Source of the DNA: an uncultured Ectothiorhodospiraceae bacterium
GTDB lineage: Bacteria > Pseudomonadota > Gammaproteobacteria > UBA9214
Assembly (NCBI GenBank): GCA_947258545.1
Contig: CAMYJI010000019.1
Coordinates: 9,716-50,072 of the forward strand
Reading direction: 5' to 3'
DNA: 40,357 bases
Made by a program: the position numbers and the translations under genes. Of this stretch, positions 8,044 through 15,398 are shown one piece after another. The notes beneath the pieces were generated by a model. It was given only the letters and a program-made list of their open reading frames with translations. It was not told the DNA's origin and did no database searches. Each line of letters starts with the position of its first letter. Position 1 is the first letter of the stretch.

Positions 8044-8190
8044 ACCCGGCAGGGCGCACCTACTTGGAGGTGCAAGTCCTCTGCACGCCCGGCAAGGGGA
8101 AGTGTTAGCCGAACGGCAAGGGTGCCTTGTGCTACTGGCATCGAGAGGTAGTGGGATGTTCTTGCAGAAGTCAGCTGATGGGGCCAGAAA
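8044..8190 (+). mobile_element. Group II intron 5' fragment (remnant)
   Basis: The stretch contains GGAGGTGCAAGTCCTCT, then GTTAGCCGAACGGCAAGGGTG and a CATCGAGAGG step. This order is what I know from domain I of bacterial group II introns. No intron-encoded reverse transcriptase follows and no domain V was found, so only a decayed piece remains. Its position between the CTERM terminator and a truncated gloA end marks the area as insertion debris. Assignment is from memory of intron consensus and needs a covariance-model search. Confidence 0.5.
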
Positions 8191-8271
8191 TGTCACTCAC
8201 GGTTGGGGTTGTTTTAAGGATATTGACGCCCTTGGACCTACATTGCGTGAATTCGTATTTTTAGTAGGCAG

Positions 8272-8331
8272 ATTGCGTTTGTCGAAGATCCGGACGGCTA
8301 CCCGATCGAGTTGATTGGCAAGAAACACTAG
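8272..8331 (+). pseudogene. Truncated glyoxalase I 3' end (second copy)
   Basis: In frame, the sequence reads IAFVEDPDGYPIELIGKKH and ends in TAG: the last 19 codons of a glyoxalase I gene. Upstream of it the frame loses similarity and hits TGA at 8248-8250, so the gene is cut off. Compared with the gloA end at 2-46 it differs at four codons only (GAC/GAT, CTG/TTG, AAG/AAA, TGA/TAG), all silent. Sequence after the stop codons is unrelated between the copies. It may come from a duplicated paralogue or mark the far junction of an element inserted in gloA. Confidence 0.75.
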
Positions 8332-8396
8332 GTGGCAACTGGCCCCAGCAGGTTGCTTGCTGACCGTGACAGCAGGCATACAGCGGGTGTAACTGT

Positions 8397-8513
8397 TCAG
8401 CTGCTGCCCATAAATGGTAGCGGGATCTCAAGGAAAATTGCCGTGATCGCGACGACGATGATGACCACCGCGATCACGCTGATTACCAGCAAGTGGCGTT
8501 CGTAGGTAAGCAT
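8397..8513 (-). CDS. Small single-pass membrane peptide, 38 aa
   Basis: ATG at 8513 is preceded by AGGGGG about ten bases upstream and opens a 38-codon frame. The peptide starts MLTYERHLL, followed by a hydrophobic helix (LVISVIAVVIIVVAITAIFL) and the tail EIPLPFMGSS. One membrane-spanning helix with a charged N-terminus is the only visible feature. I know no family for it. The good ribosome site and clean helix make translation plausible; it stands alone between the gloA remnant and the amidohydrolase gene, about 220 bases from each protein-coding neighbour. Confidence 0.5.
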   Translation of the reverse strand: MLTYERHLLVISVIAVVIIVVAITAIFLEIPLPFMGSS

Positions 8514-8620
8514 GGTTGTTTATCCCCCTGAAATTATTTTGTTATCGCCATGAGTGACCGATGACGATATCAGATTAGTATATTAGGTGGTCATTGACAA
8601 ATTTACAGGCTTCGACCCGG

Positions 8621-9523
8621 TTATTGTCCCGTGGCCGGATCTTTTCCGAACAGCCGTAGGGCATTGGTCAGCCGCAGCTTTTCCGCCAGTGCCGGCGGCA
8701 GTGCCTTCAGCCAGGTACGGTGAAAATCCACGAAGCGGCCGTACTGTTGCCAGCCGCTATCCGCTTCATCCCAGCTGTCGAGACGCTCCACCGGCCACAC
8801 CGGGTCTGAGCCTACCAGGAAGCGGTCCGGGTAACGTTCTATCAGTTGGCGCCACGCCGGCAGGAGTTGGCCATCCTTGTCGGTAATGGGATTGTCCACA
8901 TAACGCCAGGGATCGCGCGCCGAGAGTTCGGCCCAGACGGCCGGACAGGTGGCCATCACGTCGGCGACCTGTGCGGGTGTCAGGATGGCACCGGCATGGG
9001 CCCAGACGATCTTCAACCCGGGGTGTGTGCGGCATAGTTCGGAGAGATACTGTGTCTGGCTGTACTCCGTGTGCAGCAACACCGGGATAGCGTGTTCGAT
9101 GGCGAGCTTCATCAGTCCACTGATGACCGGCGTGTCCCAGGCCGGGGTAAATCCGCTGATTAGGTGCAGTTCGCCGATGCCCTGCCAGCGCCCGCTGGCA
9201 AGCGCGCGGCGGGCACGCTCCAGGACGGTCTTGTCGAAGGACCAGGTCGACCAGTCGCCGGGTGCCCGGTAGGGACTCCATATCGGGATGATGCGCTGCG
9301 GTGCAAGTCGCTGGAGCTTCAGGGCGTGTTCGGCGGGTGTGCCAATGACGAGGGCCAGGGCGATGTTGTTGTCCAGGAGTATCTGGACGGCCGTTTCGGC
9401 TGAGGTGACCTCCTCCTGGTTCCATTTGTAATGCACATGGCTGTCGGCGAGGGGCGGAAGTGCCCGGGCCGGTAGTGGCAGGGACAGCAGCAAGACCAGC
9501 AGGGCAAGTGGCACGGGCCGCAT
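8621..9523 (-). CDS. Exported amidohydrolase-family protein
   Basis: The 300-residue product has a signal peptide (MRPVPLALLVLLLSLPLPARA) and a metal-dependent TIM-barrel hydrolase domain of the amidohydrolase_2 type. Metal-ligand motifs are visible in order: DSHVH (His29 and His31), GIGELH (Glu), LLHTEY (His), WAHAG (His) and VGSDPVW (Asp). Enzymes of this group hydrolyse or decarboxylate small organic substrates; the substrate here is unknown, and a periplasmic location is unusual for the family. The ribosome site before ATG 9523 is weak. It is about 65 bases downstream of the Gly/Tyr-rich protein gene on the same strand and might be co-transcribed with it. Confidence 0.8.
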   Translation of the reverse strand: MRPVPLALLVLLLSLPLPARALPPLADSHVHYKWNQEEVTSAETAVQILLDNNIALALVIGTPAEHALKLQRLAPQRIIPIWSPYRAPGDWSTWSFDKTVLERARRALASGRWQGIGELHLISGFTPAWDTPVISGLMKLAIEHAIPVLLHTEYSQTQYLSELCRTHPGLKIVWAHAGAILTPAQVADVMATCPAVWAELSARDPWRYVDNPITDKDGQLLPAWRQLIERYPDRFLVGSDPVWPVERLDSWDEADSGWQQYGRFVDFHRTWLKALPPALAEKLRLTNALRLFGKDPATGQ

Positions 9524-9587
9524 GCATCGATACCGTTTCAGCTACCCCGGGACGCCGATAACCTGGTCGGAAGTGCCGTTAGTGCAG

Positions 9588-10262
9588 CTACTTGAACAGG
9601 TATTCCCGTTGGCCGGTATAGGGAGTGGGTGCCGGAGGTGCCGTATAAGGTGTGCTGCCGCTGAGTGGGGGTTGTGACGCCTTACTGGCCTCTTCGAGAG
9701 TCTTGATGCGTTGCTTCAGGCGCTCGATTTCATTGGCATCGGAACCGGTCTGGGGGACTCCAGAAGCGGGTGCGGTGCCGTAGCCACCCGGCGTGCCATA
9801 GGCAGGTGCGGTGCCGTAGCCACCCGGTGTGCCATAAGCGGGTGCGGTGCCGTAGCCACCCGGCGTGCCATAAGCGGGTGCGGTGCCGTAGCCACCCGGT
9901 GTGCCGTAAGCGGGTGCAGTGCCGTAGCCACCTGGTGCCCCGCCATATCCCGGTGCGCCACCGTACCCATAACCGGGATCTGCACCGTAGACACCCGGAG
10001 TGCCGCCATAGCCGTAGCCCGGTGCCCCGCCGTAGCCGGGCGCGCCACCGTACCCATAACCGGGATCGCCACCGTAGTAGCCCGGTGCGCCACCGTAGCC
10101 ATAACCCGGACCTGGGCCATCGTAGTAATCATCGTCATCGTTGCCACCCATCCATTCAGAGGGATTCATCATGTTGCCGAAGTTGAAGGCTCCTACTGGG
10201 TTAGCAAGCAACAAACCGGTTGCCAAAAGGAATCCACTGACTGTGTATGATGGGTGTTTCAT
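9588..10262 (-). CDS. Secreted Gly/Tyr/Pro-rich repeat protein
   Basis: The 224-residue product starts with a signal peptide (YTVSGFLLATGLLLANPVGA). After an acidic patch (NDDDDYYDGPG) comes a low-complexity part of GYGYGGAPGYGG type, then five near-identical 12-residue units GGYGTAPAYGTP, and finally a short coiled coil (EIERLKQRIKTLEEA) with a Pro-rich tail. The composition resembles sulfur-globule envelope proteins of sulfur-oxidising bacteria and other structural surface proteins; this is inference, as low-complexity sequence gives no firm homology. GAGGAG precedes the ATG at good spacing. A 7-base perfect hairpin lies in the leader at 10302-10319. Confidence 0.75.
   Translation of the reverse strand: MKHPSYTVSGFLLATGLLLANPVGAFNFGNMMNPSEWMGGNDDDDYYDGPGPGYGYGGAPGYYGGDPGYGYGGAPGYGGAPGYGYGGTPGVYGADPGYGYGGAPGYGGAPGGYGTAPAYGTPGGYGTAPAYGTPGGYGTAPAYGTPGGYGTAPAYGTPGGYGTAPASGVPQTGSDANEIERLKQRIKTLEEASKASQPPLSGSTPYTAPPAPTPYTGQREYLFK
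9781..9960. repeat. 36-bp tandem repeats, five copies
   Basis: Units begin at 9781, 9817, 9853, 9889 and 9925 and differ at only a few positions. Each encodes the 12-residue unit GGYGTAPAYGTP on the minus strand. The copy number is likely variable by slippage. It is a coding minisatellite, not a CRISPR array, because there are no spacers. Confidence 0.9.
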
Positions 10263-10301
10263 GGTCTTGCTCCTCGATTATTATGAGTGACGATAGCGTT
10301 G

Positions 10302-10319
10302 GAGGGCGACACCGCCCTC
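10302..10319. promoter_or_regulatory. Leader hairpin GAGGGCG/CGCCCTC
   Basis: A perfect 7-base stem with the 4-base loop ACAC lies 40 bases upstream of the Gly/Tyr-rich gene start on that gene's strand and about 115 bases beyond the slyX stop. There is no T-run. It may stabilise or regulate the leader, or end slyX transcription. Confidence 0.4.
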
Positions 10320-10435
10320 GACATGAGGATGCAGATGAACACCGTTTACCGTTATCGCACTTGGCGGATAAGACGTCAAATCGTTCAGCGTATTTCCTGA
10401 TGATCGCAAAGGGATTAGCAGCGAGGCTGTGCGCC

Positions 10436-10654
10436 TCAGTAATGGGGTGGCGGTGTTTCCTCTTCAGGCCGCGCCAGGTGGGTGGGCGCCAGTGTCCTGA
10501 TCCGGGTTTCAAGCCATTTGATGGTTTCTGCCTGTTGCGCAGCAAGCTGTTCCTGCTTCAGCAGGGTGCGCGTCAACTCATCTAGCGCGGCCTCCAGGTG
10601 CATGAGCCGGGTTTCCAGTGTGTCGATACGGGCAGTCACTTCGGTGTCTGTCAT
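10436..10654 (-). CDS. slyX: SlyX family protein
   Basis: The 72-residue product matches SlyX: an acidic N-terminus, one long coiled-coil helix (RIDTLETRLMHLEAALDEL and onward) and the hallmark C-terminal tail EETPPPHY. SlyX is a small protein of unknown function, named for its position next to slyD in E. coli. Length is typical (E. coli SlyX also has 72 residues). Here it is not beside slyD; it faces away from the CMD-Rieske gene and precedes the Gly/Tyr-rich gene on the same strand, 173 bases away. Confidence 0.93.
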   Translation of the reverse strand: MTDTEVTARIDTLETRLMHLEAALDELTRTLLKQEQLAAQQAETIKWLETRIRTLAPTHLARPEEETPPPHY

Positions 10655-10809
10655 GGTCCGCTGCTGTAGTCGGGGTTTTCGGAAATCGGGGTGGCCTGCG
10701 CCCGCTGGGCACGGCTATTGTACCCCGTAGTAGCCCAAAGGTGAGCTTGGCGCTGCCCCCCTGGAGTCTTTAGTATTGACAGCACTAGGAATACCCACTG
10801 GAGAGATGC

Positions 10810-11436
10810 ATGAGTGACGCACTGAACTACCTGATCGCCGCCCGGCCCGATGCCATTACACCGTATTTCAAGTTTCTGAAGGAGGCCGGCAAGAACCTGG
10901 ATATACGCACCCGCGACCTGATTTCGGTGATCACCAAGGTCGATGCCCAGACCGAAGGCGGGTTCCGCCAGTACCTGACCCGTGCCCTGCGCAATGGCGC
11001 CAGTCCCAATGAGGTCATCGACGCCCTGTTGATGGCGTTCCCCACGCTGGGCCTTGCCAAGATCGTCTGGGCAATGGACATCCTGCTGGACATGGACATC
11101 CCTGAGTTTCGCCCGGAGAACCTGTTTACGGAGCCCTCCTGGCACACGGTCGGTCCGCTGGCCGATCTGCCGAGCGGGGAGATCACTTACCGGGATTGCG
11201 CCGGCCGCAGCCTCTACATCTACCGTGATGCCGATGTGCTGCATGTCTACGACAGCCGCTGTCCCCACCAGGTCACCAATATCCCGCACCTGGCCCTGGA
11301 AGGGACCCGCCTGACCTGCCCCAAGCACAAGTGGGCGTTCGATGTGACCACCGGTGAGTGTGTCGAGATCGGCACCCGGCCCTTGACCGAGTTCGAGCAC
11401 AAGATCGAGGGCGATACCCTGCTGGTGTTCTGGTAG
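10810..11436 (+). CDS. CMD-like domain fused to a Rieske [2Fe-2S] domain
   Basis: Residues 1-100 of this 208-residue protein form an all-helical domain like carboxymuconolactone decarboxylase/AhpD proteins (RTRDLISVITKVDAQTEGG, then a GASPNEVIDALLMAFPTLG segment). Residues 105-208 form a Rieske domain with both ligand motifs: C151-P-H153 and C170-P-K-H173, 16 residues apart, as in ferredoxin-type Rieske proteins. The CMD half lacks the CxxC of AhpD-type peroxidase-like enzymes, so it may serve for oligomerisation or substrate binding while the cluster carries electrons. ATG 10810 follows TGGAGAG. The DUF523-DUF1722 gene starts about 20 bases downstream, so the two are probably co-transcribed. 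Confidence 0.85.
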   Translation: MSDALNYLIAARPDAITPYFKFLKEAGKNLDIRTRDLISVITKVDAQTEGGFRQYLTRALRNGASPNEVIDALLMAFPTLGLAKIVWAMDILLDMDIPEFRPENLFTEPSWHTVGPLADLPSGEITYRDCAGRSLYIYRDADVLHVYDSRCPHQVTNIPHLALEGTRLTCPKHKWAFDVTTGECVEIGTRPLTEFEHKIEGDTLLVFW

Positions 11437-11456
11437 GCCGCTATGGTACCGCACCC

Positions 11457-12428
11457 TTGACCAGTCCGGGTTTGCAGCCCGGCGCGCTGCCCCGGCCGCA
11501 GGTGGCCGTGAGCAGCTGCCTGCTCGGCAACCCGGTGCGCTATGACGGCAATCACACCCGCTACAACTGGCTGGTGGACCAGCTCGGCCGGTTTGTCGAT
11601 TTCATTCCCCTGTGTCCGGAGGTCGCCATCGGCCTGGGGGTGCCGCGTAACCCGGTCCAGCTGACCGGCGACCCGGCGAATCCGCGCGTACAGGGGGTGG
11701 TCGAATCCGAGCTGGATGTGACCGATGCACTGCGCATGCAGGGGGAGATGGTGGCCGGGTCACTCGACCAGGTTGCCGGTTATGTCTTCAAAAGCCGGTC
11801 TCCCAGCTGCGGCCTGTTCCGGGTCAAGGTGCGCACCTCCGCTGGGGTGGTGCGCAAGGGGCGCGGGGTTTACGCGGCCGCGCTGCTCGAGGCCTGCCCG
11901 CATCTGCCGGCCGAGGAGGAGGGTCGCCTGAACGACCCGGTATTAAGGGAGAATTTTGTCAGCCGCCTGTACGCCTGGCAGCGCTGGCTGGAGCTACGCG
12001 ACGCGGGGCTGACCGCGGAACGCCTGCTGGACTTCCACGCGCGACACAAATACCTGGTGATGGCGCATTCCCAGGCAGCCTACCAGCGGCTGGGACGGCT
12101 GCTGTCGCAGCTCAGGGGTGTCGACATCGACGCGCATGCCCGCAGCTACCTGGACGAGTTCATGCCGGCCCTGACGCGTCGCGTCAGTCCGGGCCGCCAC
12201 GGCAATGTGCTGCATCACATCATGGGTTATCTGAAACGCCGCATCGGGCCGGATGACAAGGCCGAGCTGGTGTCCGTGATCGATGCCTACCGTCGTGGTG
12301 ATGTGCCACTGGTGGTGCCGATTACGCTGCTGCGGCACCACTTCCGCCGTCACCCGGACGATTACATCGGCATGCAATGGTACCTGTGGCCGTATCCCGA
12401 TGAGTTGGGTCTGCGCAATCCGCTGTAA
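11457..12428 (+). CDS. DUF523-DUF1722 protein (YbgA-like)
   Basis: The N-terminal half is a DUF523 domain with the conserved cysteine motif SSCLLGNPVRYDG and a second one, SRSPSCG. The C-terminal half is DUF1722, the YbgA domain, with HSQAAYQRLGRL and LRHHFRRHP. Proteins of this two-domain type are often found near photolyase or redox genes; DUF523 members have been linked to 2-thiouracil desulfurisation, so sulfur chemistry on the cysteines is possible but unproven. The frame is open further upstream into the preceding gene; TTG at 11457 gives the usual length (323 aa) and is the first start after that gene ends, but its ribosome site is poor. A large hairpin follows the stop. Confidence 0.85.
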   Translation: MTSPGLQPGALPRPQVAVSSCLLGNPVRYDGNHTRYNWLVDQLGRFVDFIPLCPEVAIGLGVPRNPVQLTGDPANPRVQGVVESELDVTDALRMQGEMVAGSLDQVAGYVFKSRSPSCGLFRVKVRTSAGVVRKGRGVYAAALLEACPHLPAEEEGRLNDPVLRENFVSRLYAWQRWLELRDAGLTAERLLDFHARHKYLVMAHSQAAYQRLGRLLSQLRGVDIDAHARSYLDEFMPALTRRVSPGRHGNVLHHIMGYLKRRIGPDDKAELVSVIDAYRRGDVPLVVPITLLRHHFRRHPDDYIGMQWYLWPYPDELGLRNPL

Positions 12429-12460
12429 GCCCCGTGTTGTGAGAAGGGCGTTGGGGTAGC

Positions 12461-12502
12461 CAGGGCGCGCCCTCTCTTGCTTTTATGAGAGAACGCGCCC
12501 TG
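12461..12502. terminator. Bidirectional hairpin between convergent genes
   Basis: CAGGGCGCG (12461-12469) pairs with CGCGCCCTG (12494-12502), and within it CTCTC (12472-12476) pairs with GAGAG (12487-12491). The loop contains TTTT. It lies between the stops of the DUF1722 gene (+) and the second Gly-rich gene (-) and probably ends both transcripts. Confidence 0.6.
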
Positions 12503-12513
12503 CACTGCTGTAT

Positions 12514-13074
12514 TCAGTCGCTCGGGGCAAAGCGGTTGCATGGACCATAACCGGGGCCTCTGCCAAAGCCGGGTTCAGCACAGTTGCCCGGTCCGTAGCC
12601 GGGGCCACTACCGTCACGTGGACCGCGCCCGTAACCCGGGCCATAGCCACGGTCACCGCGGTTGCCCATGCCGAAGCCGGAACCGCTGCCGTCACCGGGG
12701 CCGCGCCCGTAGCCCGGGCCATAGCCACGGTCACCGCGGTTGCCCATGCCGAAGCCGGAACCGCTGCCGTCACCGGGGCCGCGCCCATAGCCCGGGCCAT
12801 AGCCACGGTCACCGCGATTGCCCATGCCGAAGCCGGAACCGCTGCCGTCACCGGGGCCGCGCCCGTAGCCCGGGCCATAGCCGCGGTCACCGCGATTGCC
12901 CATGCCGAAGCCGGAACCGCTGCCGTCACCGGGGCCGCGCCCGTAGCCCGGGCCATAGCCGCTGTCCTGGCGTTTACTGCTGCTGCCCATGCCCATGCCG
13001 GCCTCAACCGTGTTGATATACAGCGCCCCACTGACGGCGAGGGCTGTCAGAATGCTAATGCTCAGTCGTTTCAA
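12514..13074 (-). CDS. Secreted Gly-rich repeat protein
   Basis: The protein has a signal-like N-terminus (KRLSISILTALAVSGALYI) and then four nearly identical 26-residue units (core YGPGYGRGPGDGSGSGFGMG plus NRGD), a fifth degenerate unit, and a tail with two cysteines. It resembles the other Gly/Tyr-rich protein in the window in composition but not in repeat unit. A sulfur-globule or surface structural role is possible; the sequence does not prove it. TTG at 13074, preceded by GGGAG at eight bases, gives 186 residues with a standard signal peptide; ATG at 13089 gives 191 and is the alternative. The opposite strand is open too, an effect of stop-free repeats. Confidence 0.7.
   Translation of the reverse strand: MKRLSISILTALAVSGALYINTVEAGMGMGSSSKRQDSGYGPGYGRGPGDGSGSGFGMGNRGDRGYGPGYGRGPGDGSGSGFGMGNRGDRGYGPGYGRGPGDGSGSGFGMGNRGDRGYGPGYGRGPGDGSGSGFGMGNRGDRGYGPGYGRGPRDGSGPGYGPGNCAEPGFGRGPGYGPCNRFAPSD
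12652..12963. repeat. 78-bp tandem repeats, four copies
   Basis: Units begin at 12652, 12730, 12808 and 12886 with few differences. Each encodes 26 residues of the Gly-rich protein on the minus strand. Their near identity indicates recent expansion or ongoing homogenisation. Confidence 0.9.
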
Positions 13075-13096
13075 GGTGGATTCTCCCATGTTATTA

Positions 13097-13144
13097 GATT
13101 ATTTCCTTGTGGCGGTTGCAGATTATTTCCTTGTGGCGGTTGCA
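13097..13144. repeat. Perfect 24-bp tandem duplication in the leader
   Basis: The same 24 bases (beginning GATTATTTCCTTG) occur at 13097-13120 and 13121-13144. The copy next to the Gly-rich gene places AAGGA on that gene's strand about 12 bases before its ATG. The duplication therefore doubles part of the upstream leader. Two identical copies imply a recent event. Confidence 0.85.
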
Positions 13145-13282
13145 GGCCGTTCATTAAGGAATGACAAGTGTGGATATGCCGGGTGTCGCTTAATACCGGC
13201 ATCGATATGATAATGCGCCACCCGTACCAGAGATGCAAAGCGTGCCGGGGTGCATGGTGACGGCGGGCTGCTCTGATTGGCC

Positions 13283-14464
13283 CTAGATTTCCACCGAAAC
13301 GGATGCAGAAGCCTGCCGTGCCTTGTGCAGTGCGGCCTCGACATTGTCACCCCGCGCCAGTACCACGCCCATCCGGCGTTGCCCGCTGACCTCGGGTTTG
13401 CCGAACAGGCGCAGCTGGGTGTCGGGTCCGGCGAGCACCTGCTCGAGGTTGCCGATACCGACCTGACTGGATTCACCCTGCACTAGGATGACACTGGAGG
13501 CCGATGGACCGTGCAGGCGGATATTGGGGACGGGCAGCCCCAGGATGGCGCGCGCATGCAAGGCAAACTGCGACAGGTCCTGTGAAATCATGGTGACCAT
13601 GCCGGTGTCATGCGGGCGCGGCGAGACCTCGCTGAATATCACCTCGTCGCCCTTGATAAACAACTCCACCCCGAAGATGCCACTGCCCCCCAGTGCCGCT
13701 GTGACACTGCCGGCGATCTCGCGAGCTGTGGACAAGGCCGCCGCGCTCATCGGCTGGGGTTGCCAGGACTGGCGGTAGTCGCCGTCGACCTGTACGTGGC
13801 CGATGGGCTCGCAGTAGCTGGTCCCGCCTGTGTGGCGTAGCGTCAGCAGGGTAATCTCGAAATCGAAATCCACGAAGCCCTCGACAATGACCTTGCCTGC
13901 ACCCGTGCGGCCACCGGCCTGCGCATACTCCCAGGCCGGGTCGATATGGGCGGCCTGCCTGATCGCGCTCTGGCCCTTACCGGAGGAACTCATGATGGGC
14001 TTGACCACGCAGGGCAGTCCGATGTCCGCGACGGCCTGGTCGAATTCTTCGCGGGTTGTGGCAAACCGGTAGGGCGAGGTGCGGATGCCCAACTCCTCGG
14101 CGGCCAGCCGGCGTATCCCCTCGCGGTTCATGGTCAGTTGTGCGGCACGTGCCGTCGGGATGACATTGTAGCCTTCCGCTTCCAGTTCGATCAGGGTGTC
14201 GGTGGCGATGGCCTCGATCTCAGGGACAATGTAATGCGGCTGTTCCTGTTCGATCACCGTTCGCAGAGCGTTACCGTCCAGCATGGATAGGGTGTGGCTG
14301 CGATGAGCCACCTGCATGGCGGGTGCATTGCGGTAGCGATCGACCACAATCACTTCAACGCCGAGTCGCTGCAGTTCTATCACGACCTCCTTGCCGAGTT
14401 CACCGCCGCCGCAGAACAGCACGCGGACTGCGGAAGGGGATAATGGGGTACCTATCGCTGTCAT
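13283..14464 (-). CDS. purT: Formate-dependent GAR transformylase PurT
   Basis: PurT makes formylglycinamide ribonucleotide from GAR, formate and ATP in purine synthesis. The 393-residue product is the usual length (E. coli 392) and shows family segments: [20 protein letters not shown], the strongly conserved [30 protein letters not shown], the ATP-grasp loop MSSSGKGQS and the metal-binding end [15 protein letters not shown]. An AGGA lies eight bases before the ATG. The gene stands alone, divergent from the membrane-anchored unknown at 14621, with about 156 bases between the starts. Confidence 0.97.
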   Translation of the reverse strand: MTAIGTPLSPSAVRVLFCGGGELGKEVVIELQRLGVEVIVVDRYRNAPAMQVAHRSHTLSMLDGNALRTVIEQEQPHYIVPEIEAIATDTLIELEAEGYNVIPTARAAQLTMNREGIRRLAAEELGIRTSPYRFATTREEFDQAVADIGLPCVVKPIMSSSGKGQSAIRQAAHIDPAWEYAQAGGRTGAGKVIVEGFVDFDFEITLLTLRHTGGTSYCEPIGHVQVDGDYRQSWQPQPMSAAALSTAREIAGSVTAALGGSGIFGVELFIKGDEVIFSEVSPRPHDTGMVTMISQDLSQFALHARAILGLPVPNIRLHGPSASSVILVQGESSQVGIGNLEQVLAGPDTQLRLFGKPEVSGQRRMGVVLARGDNVEAALHKARQASASVSVEI

Positions 14465-14620
14465 CGGCTTAATCCTGATGAAACTGGAAAGTGGCCGATT
14501 ATATGGGATTTGCAGGAAACCCGTGGCTGCAGGACGGATATTGTCGAAATAGCCCGTTCACAGCGGCATCCCGGCCGGATTCCAGTTTACGCACGAATTA
14601 TTTTGCGTCACTATTCAAAC

Positions 14621-15349
14621 ATGAATACACAGACTCCAGTCGGTACGGAGCCGGCGCGTCGCGGCAGCGGCTTCAAGATCTTTCTCATCGTGCTGGTTAC
14701 GGTCATCGTGACGGTGGCTATCACGCTGTTGGCCGTTAAATATTTCCTGTTTCCCTCTGAGTTCAAGCCGGTCGAGCTGTCCGCGAAGGAGGAACAGGTG
14801 CTTGATGAAAAACTCGAACGGCTGGACACGATGCAATACGTGACTCGCAAGCAGCGCCGTGACAGAAGCACAGGCACAGAGGACCGGGCCGCGGTAGGGG
14901 CCGGGAGCGCTGCTCCCGATGAACTCGAGCCGGAACCTTACAGTGAGGAAGGCGCCGATCGGACCATCTCCCTGAGCGAGCGCGAGGTCAACGCACTGCT
15001 GGCGAAGAATACCGACCTTGCCAGGAAACTGGCCGTCGATCTTTCCGATGACCTGGTCAGCGCGAAGTTGCTGGTGCCGCTCGACGAGGACTTCCCGGTC
15101 ATGGGTGGACAGATACTCAAGGTCAGGGCCGGTGTCGAACTCGCTTACCAGGGTGGCCGGGCCGTGGTGATCCTTAAAGGTGTCAGCATCATGGGGGTAC
15201 CGATCCCGAATGCCTGGCTGGGCGGTCTCAAGAATATCGACCTGGTGGAACAGTACGGTACTGGTACCGGGTTCTGGAAATCGTTTTCGGACGGGGTGCA
15301 GGATATCCGAATCGTGGATGGCAGCCTGCTAATAGAACTGAAGGAATAA
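14621..15349 (+). CDS. Membrane-anchored hypothetical protein, 242 aa
   Basis: A short basic N-terminus is followed by one membrane helix (FKIFLIVLVTVIVTVAITLL, residues about 19-40). Next come an amphipathic, coiled-coil-like segment (AKEEQVLDEKLERLDTM), a charged linker and a C-terminal domain of about 130 residues. That domain has the pattern SLSEREVNALLAKN, SDDLVSAKLLVPL and GGLKNIDLVEQY, suggesting an alpha/beta fold outside the membrane. I do not recognise a function. ATG at 14621 is chosen because it places the membrane helix near the N-terminus; the frame is open upstream to 14510. The ribosome site is weak. Confidence 0.65.
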   Translation: MNTQTPVGTEPARRGSGFKIFLIVLVTVIVTVAITLLAVKYFLFPSEFKPVELSAKEEQVLDEKLERLDTMQYVTRKQRRDRSTGTEDRAAVGAGSAAPDELEPEPYSEEGADRTISLSEREVNALLAKNTDLARKLAVDLSDDLVSAKLLVPLDEDFPVMGGQILKVRAGVELAYQGGRAVVILKGVSIMGVPIPNAWLGGLKNIDLVEQYGTGTGFWKSFSDGVQDIRIVDGSLLIELKE

Positions 15350-15398
15350 GGACGGGATCCTCTGGTGCCAGGGATTCATCCCCGCGACCGGCCTGGAA

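Noticed and set aside
9781..9960. Possible CRISPR array
   Set aside because: Repeats are directly contiguous, coding, and have no unique spacers; no cas genes are nearby.
9716..10250. Long open frames on both strands over the Gly/Tyr-rich gene
   Set aside because: They arise because the GC-rich 36-bp repeat contains no stop codons in several frames; they lack signal peptides and ribosome sites and have odd Arg/His/Cys composition.
10775..10780. TTGACA as a -35 box for the CMD-Rieske gene
   Set aside because: At 17 bases downstream there is only the ribosome site and no -10 box, and the transcript would start too close to or after the ATG.
10651..11454. 267-codon minus-strand frame over the CMD-Rieske gene
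   Set aside because: The plus frame has two recognisable domains with full cluster ligands; the minus frame has no family features.
12483..13031. Alternative frames over the second repeat gene
   Set aside because: Same repeat effect; the chosen frame alone has a signal peptide and a ribosome site.
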